Assembly: GCF_020379485.1 (NCBI RefSeq)
Contig: NC_063448.1
Coordinates: forward strand, 48,927,218-48,991,217
Direction of reading: 5' to 3'
Source of the DNA: Brassica napus
Taxonomy: Eukaryota; Streptophyta; Magnoliopsida; Brassicales; Brassicaceae
Length of the DNA: 64,000 nt
Below the pieces are notes generated by a model. It saw only the letters and a program-made list of their open reading frames with translations, was not told where the DNA came from and did not search any database. Numbering within the stretch: the first letter of the stretch is position 1; the number at the start of each line of letters is the position of its first letter. The position numbers and the translations under genes are program-made. Below are positions 60,363 to 64,000 of the stretch, one piece after another.

Positions 60363-60468
60363 TGGAGAGAGGGAATAGAAAAGAGAAAGTTGATGCGGAA
60401 GAAGAAAAGAATAAGAGAGAGAGAGGAGCAAAGATTAAGGTTCTGGATCGCTAGAACCCCTGATACCA

Positions 60469-60623
60469 TGAAAGCAAGTGAGTTTCCCTTGAATTGTACG
60501 TGTATTACTCTTCACAATATATAATACAAAGCAGTTGAGAGATATCAGAATATGCTCTGTATCTTTACAAGAATATAGGAGAATCATATCTAAACTAATC
60601 ACATATAGTTATCTTATCTAATA
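60469..60623 (-). repeat. 5' LTR of copia 2
   Basis: 155 bp, partner of 56117-56271. Confidence 0.95.
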
Positions 60624-60628
60624 TTGAG

Positions 60629-61437
60629 AAGACTCGAAGAAAGACTTACTCACAAAGACATTTGAGAGATCATATAATAAGTAAGTCAACATTATTATCA
60701 TTTGATTGGAGAGGATAGCTACTTGCATATAAAAATAAGCAAAACTGGGCCAGATTCAGAAAAACAGAAGGACCCCATGCACTAAAATAATTCATCGTCT
60801 TGCTCTGTAGATGTTATTTGTCGGCAGATATTATTTCTTTTATTTCCAGCAGACGTCTTAATCAGTTTTCACTTTTCTTTTAATTAACCTCCTTCATCCA
60901 AATTATTTCACTTTTCTATATTTTTATGTCTTATAAGATAACTGGCCTTTCATTAAAGTTGTTTCAATTTTAGAAAGTCATTTCAAAATTTTTTTTTTGT
61001 AAACTGGATTTTATATTTAATAATAACTGTCCCTTAATGACTTTCCATCAAAATATATTTAATAATAAGATTTTATAATTTAGGTAAGGTCAGCTGACCC
61101 CTTACATGTGATGTTCAAGTGACTTCCTCCCTGATAGGCCGTGTGTCTACTCGTCACCGTCACCATTGACTAGGGGTGTTCATTTAGACTGTATACACAC
61201 GGAAAATCTTAAAATTGGTAGAATACCCGACACATTGTTTATTTATTTTTAATACCAAAACACCCCTATACGACTAAAGCAACTCTATCTTGTACTCGTA
61301 GATAATGTGTCAGAGGCTCTGACTCAGAGCCTAGAAGCTAAATCCTTATACTACACGCCACATGCTATACTTTACTTCTTCTCAAAAAGACACCAAGAGT
61401 AAACAAAAAAACAGTAATTACTTTTTTTTTTAGTTTA
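60629..61437. other. displaced receptor-kinase 5' flank / intergenic region
   Basis: Non-coding. It contains a perfect 12-bp palindrome GGTCAGCTGACC at about 61088 and a W-box-like TTGAC near 61167. It was the upstream region of the receptor kinase before copia 2 arrived, and may also serve the plus-strand gene at the right edge. Confidence 0.45.
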
Positions 61438-61860
61438 TTAGAGCAGGTCCATTGGGGGTTGTACTGAGGGGTTCTAAACGAAAAAAGGTGAAAAAATAAA
61501 TGAAAAATGAAATAAAGAGACAGAACCGGTCCTATATATGGAGGTTGAAGAATCAGTAAAAACCCCATACCTGGCAGATACATATTGGCTTGAGAAAAGG
61601 TGACCTCTTCTCTTCTCTTTCGTATTCGATCTGTTTCCTCTCTTCTTTGATTCTCTCCGCGCTCGCATCTCCATCTATTTTTACTTCCTCATAGAGCAAT
61701 CAGATAACCCCAAACCCCACTCAACGAATCTCCATCTCTCTCCGCGCTCGCATCTCCTTTTCCTCTGCACATATAAATCCACAATGAGTATTATAATAAA
61801 CATCGATTCCTCAAGTATTGTCAGAGAAGAAGAGGAACTGGTAACAGTAATCGATCGGGT

Positions 61861-62523
61861 ATGGCGAGTACGAGCGGAGGAAGAGGCGGCGAGGATGGGA
61901 GGCCGCCGCAGATGATGATGATTGATGATCGGAGGATAACGCGAGCTGGGACGATGATGATGATTGATCGTAACGAAGACGAGAATATCATCGATAGCGA
62001 GCTTGTGCCTTCTTCTCTCGCAGCGATTGCTCCCATTCTTCGTGTAGCTAATGACATTGAAGCAGATAATCCAAGAGTTGCTTACCTCTGTATAATTTTT
62101 TTCTGACTCCTATAGCTCTTTTTTTACTGTGCAAGTGTTGTAGATAGAGTTTGAGAAGTTTTTTCATCTTGCTATAGGTCGCTTCCATGCCTTTGAGAGG
62201 GCTCATACAATGGATCCAACATCAAGTAGACGAGGAGTCCGTCAATTTAAAACCTATCTATTGCACAAATTACAAGAGGTATATATCACTTGATTGATTG
62301 GCATTATTTTCTCTTGAATGAATTCGAGTATTATACAAGTAAAATTATTCTTGTTTAGTTGTGATGTATGACCGTTTTTTTTAATCTTGAGATTGTAGTT
62401 CTTGAATATTTGTTATTGTTGTTGTAGGAGGAACCGACGAGTGATTCCAATGAAATTCAGACGTACTATCAGAATTTCTATGAGGATAATATAGAAAACC
62501 GAGAAGGGAAAAAGACACCATGA
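61861..62523 (+). CDS. captured callose synthase N-terminal fragment, three exons, 141 aa
   Basis: Exon 1 61861-62089, exon 2 62178-62278, exon 3 62428-62523. The introns are GT...AG and phases agree, giving 142 codons including TGA at 62521. After a Gly/Met/Asp-rich leader the protein reads ELVPSSLAAIAPILRVANDI, PRVAYLC-RFHAFERAHTMD, SSRRGVRQFKTYLLHKLQE and NEIQTYYQNFYEDNIENRE. This is the start of the Vta1-like N-terminal domain of GSL/CalS callose synthases. The full enzymes are about 1,900 aa membrane proteins; here the membrane and glucan synthase domains are missing. A CT-rich leader lies at 61600-61780. The exons sit inside a TTA-flanked transposon, so this looks like a transduplicated fragment that could still be transcribed. 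Any role is unknown. Confidence 0.8.
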
Positions 62524-63440
62524 GTATCTTCTCCTTCTCTTAATGGTAGTTGCTTAGGAGGAATTTTAAAGCTTGATGGCTAATGCTTTTTGTTTCAGTC
62601 TCGTGTTGTTGTCTACATTGTTTCTTTTAAAGGTTAATGCTTTTCGTTTCAGTCTTTGTTGTTGTTTTCCTCCCTGTTGGTGTAGTAATAAAGCTTGATG
62701 TTATGTGTATCTCGTGTTGTCTTGGTATGTGATGGTCTGATGTATCTTTATTATCTTTGTTTGTATTGCAGGTGGAAGACACAGGACAGAAGAAGACAGT
62801 TGGGGTGGAAGACATGGGACAGTAGACAGTAACCATGTGATAGAAAAAGACAATATGTTCCTTGTAAAAAGTTGTTGTGTTTTGTATCTAGTGAAGTAAC
62901 AACTTGTGTGATATGTTTCACGTTTATTTTTGAAGTTTTACCGAACCAAATACAACTTGTCTTTATAAGACTTCTTTCTTCTCACATTTTGATTCAAACC
63001 ATTTGTTCCCGTATCTCACATGTTGCTTCTTTCTTTAAGACTTTGTTTTCTCACATTTCTTCACATTGTTTTCTCTACTTGTTATTATCTCTCCACTTGT
63101 TTCTTATCTTTATTGTTTCTTCACTTATCTCTTTAAGAAACAATTTGTTCTTCACATTTCTTCACTTATCTTTTTAAAATGGCATCTTCTTCTTCTAATA
63201 ATTTCGACGATATTGGAATACCCGATTTCGACTAATCGGTTTTTTTCTCGTTTACGATTAGTATTTGTATTTCTTTTTTTAATATGTTTTTATGTCATTT
63301 TTATAACAAAATTATGTTTCTTTTAATTTTAAATAATTCTACTTCAAAAAAAATTAATTAATTAAGAACCCCTATGGGGTTCTCCCATTGGAGGAGGAAA
63401 AAAATAATTCCTAGGAGACAAATCAACTTTTTTACTCTTA
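62524..63440. other. 3' flank of the captured fragment inside the element
   Basis: T-rich sequence with a short repeat GGTGGAAGACA(C/T) at 62770-62815. Two copies of an AACCCC(T/C)...GGGGTTCT inverted motif lie near the right end (63366-63382 and 63453-63470). No further gene is seen. Confidence 0.45.
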
Positions 63441-63561
63441 ATTAAATCAAAAGAACCTCTTGGGGGTTCTCATTGATGGAGATGGTCTTAGTTGTGTTTG
63501 AAGACATAACTTTCCATTTCTCTCTCGTCATAAACAAAACAGTTTCTTCTTTAATTTCCCT

Positions 63562-63930
63562 CTTTGTTTCAGAGAACCAAAGTAGCCGAGATTGAAGAAT
63601 TGTGGTTGCTGGAGTGCATGTTTGCTGCAAGCGAAGAACCCGATGTGAAAAGGTTAATACATACCACAAATCCAAGAGAATCAAAATCCATAATTGAGGC
63701 TCAAGATCTGGATGAGGTAGATTTTTTTTTGCGTAACACAACGTTTGAGAAGATCATATCACAAGCCAAAAATCCATTAGTCTCAAGTAGTTTTGGGAAG
63801 TTCGTCATTGTCTGTGTGCTTAGAGTCAGAGCCGGCTTGCAATGATTCTGAATCAACCACACCCCCCGGTGGTCGTTAGATACTGTGTAAACCCAGCACA
63901 TGTCAAAGTGCTAGATGAGGAATCAAAGGT
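63562..63930 (+). CDS. exons of an unidentified gene (3' part outside window)
   Basis: After a T-rich tract and CAG acceptor (about 63571) a plus frame reads RTKVAEIEELWLLECMFAAS and EEPDVKRLIHTT, with a possible donor after GTGAAAAG (63653). Further on, a frame from an ATG at about 63842 reads PPVVVRYCVNPAHVKVLDEE and meets a donor-like AAGGTTAGTATC at 63928. Codon pattern and splice-like borders suggest real exons, but the intervening part has stops in each frame and I do not recognise the protein. It could also be a pseudogene. Confidence 0.4.
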
Positions 63931-64000
63931 TAGTATCTAAGACAATAACTCATTTGCTATTTCGTAGTTGTAAGTATTAATCTTGTTAGCAAAAAAAAAG

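Larger units (their letters stand above)
56117..60623 (-). mobile_element. Ty1/copia retrotransposon 2 (4507 bp), recent, in receptor-kinase promoter
   Basis: The 155-bp LTRs (56117-56271 and 60469-60623) differ at a single base. The 5-bp duplication is TTGAG (56112-56116 and 60624-60628). It is minus-oriented: a polypurine tract CTGCGGGAGGG (minus) adjoins the left LTR, and a primer site TGGTATCAGGGG (minus; initiator tRNA-Met type) adjoins the right LTR. It carries gag and pol in copia order with few defects. Confidence 0.96.
61441..63487 (+). mobile_element. Harbinger-like non-autonomous element carrying callose synthase exons
   Basis: TTA at 61438-61440 and 63488-63490 flank ends that begin GAGCAGGTCCATTGGGGG (left) and, reversed, GACCATCTCCATCAATGAG (right). 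This is the GA..CA..TCCAT form common to Tourist/PIF elements. Inside are three callose-synthase-like exons and, at about 63180-63233, an ATG frame MASSSSNNFDDIGIPDFD. That frame resembles the start of a Harbinger transposase and stops at once. The ends match only partly, so the assignment is inference. Confidence 0.6.

Overview
The window is plant nuclear DNA, almost certainly from a Brassicaceae and most likely a Brassica chromosome. The evidence is short GT-AG introns, a leucine-rich-repeat VIII receptor kinase with family-typical 72-bp-type LRR exons, En/Spm elements with CACTACAAGAAAACA ends, Ulp1/DUF1985 plus GRF-zinc-finger cargo typical of Brassicaceae Mutator elements, and AT-rich spacers. 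About three quarters is transposable element, much of it nested. The only ordinary chromosomal genes seen are the receptor kinase (41.8-55.9 kb, minus) and an unidentified gene fragment at the right edge.

Layout. 1-6.7 kb: decayed MuDR-type transposase (plus) followed by a minus-strand GRF zinc-finger gene and a broken DUF1985/Ulp1-like protease gene, a combination seen in Kaonashi-type Mutator elements. 7.8-15.8 kb: a large LTR element with no recognisable gag-pol, carrying a 182-bp tandem array and an array of perfect palindromes. 16.4-20.7 kb: a PIF/Harbinger element with decayed transposase and Myb/SANT-like ORFs; a 460-bp solo LTR lies in the transposase. 20.75-25.02 kb: a deleted hAT element with 8-bp target duplication; a polyadenylated retroposon sits inside its left terminal repeat and a 375-bp solo LTR near its right end. 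25-33.5 kb: AT-rich spacer with Helitron-type ends, a captured PFP (pyrophosphate-dependent phosphofructokinase) fragment and LINE RNase H remnants. 33.57-41.21 kb: two CACTA elements in opposite orientation, 76 bp apart, one carrying an apparently intact six-exon TNPA-like gene whose start codon is split by an intron.

41.8-60.6 kb: the receptor kinase gene, interrupted by a 6.5-kb Ty1/copia element in an intron (281-bp LTRs, 5 differences), with a second 4.5-kb copia (155-bp LTRs, 1 difference) inserted 172 bp upstream of the start codon. Its exons look intact except for one stop codon just before the kinase catalytic loop. 61.44-63.49 kb: a TTA-flanked Harbinger-like element carrying three spliced exons copied from the 5' end of a callose synthase gene, open for 141 codons. 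63.5-64 kb: exons of an unrecognised gene.

There is no single operating pathway here. The region is a stack of transposon insertions, and several were dated relative to one another from target duplications and interrupted frames. All domain names come from recognised motifs, without database searches.
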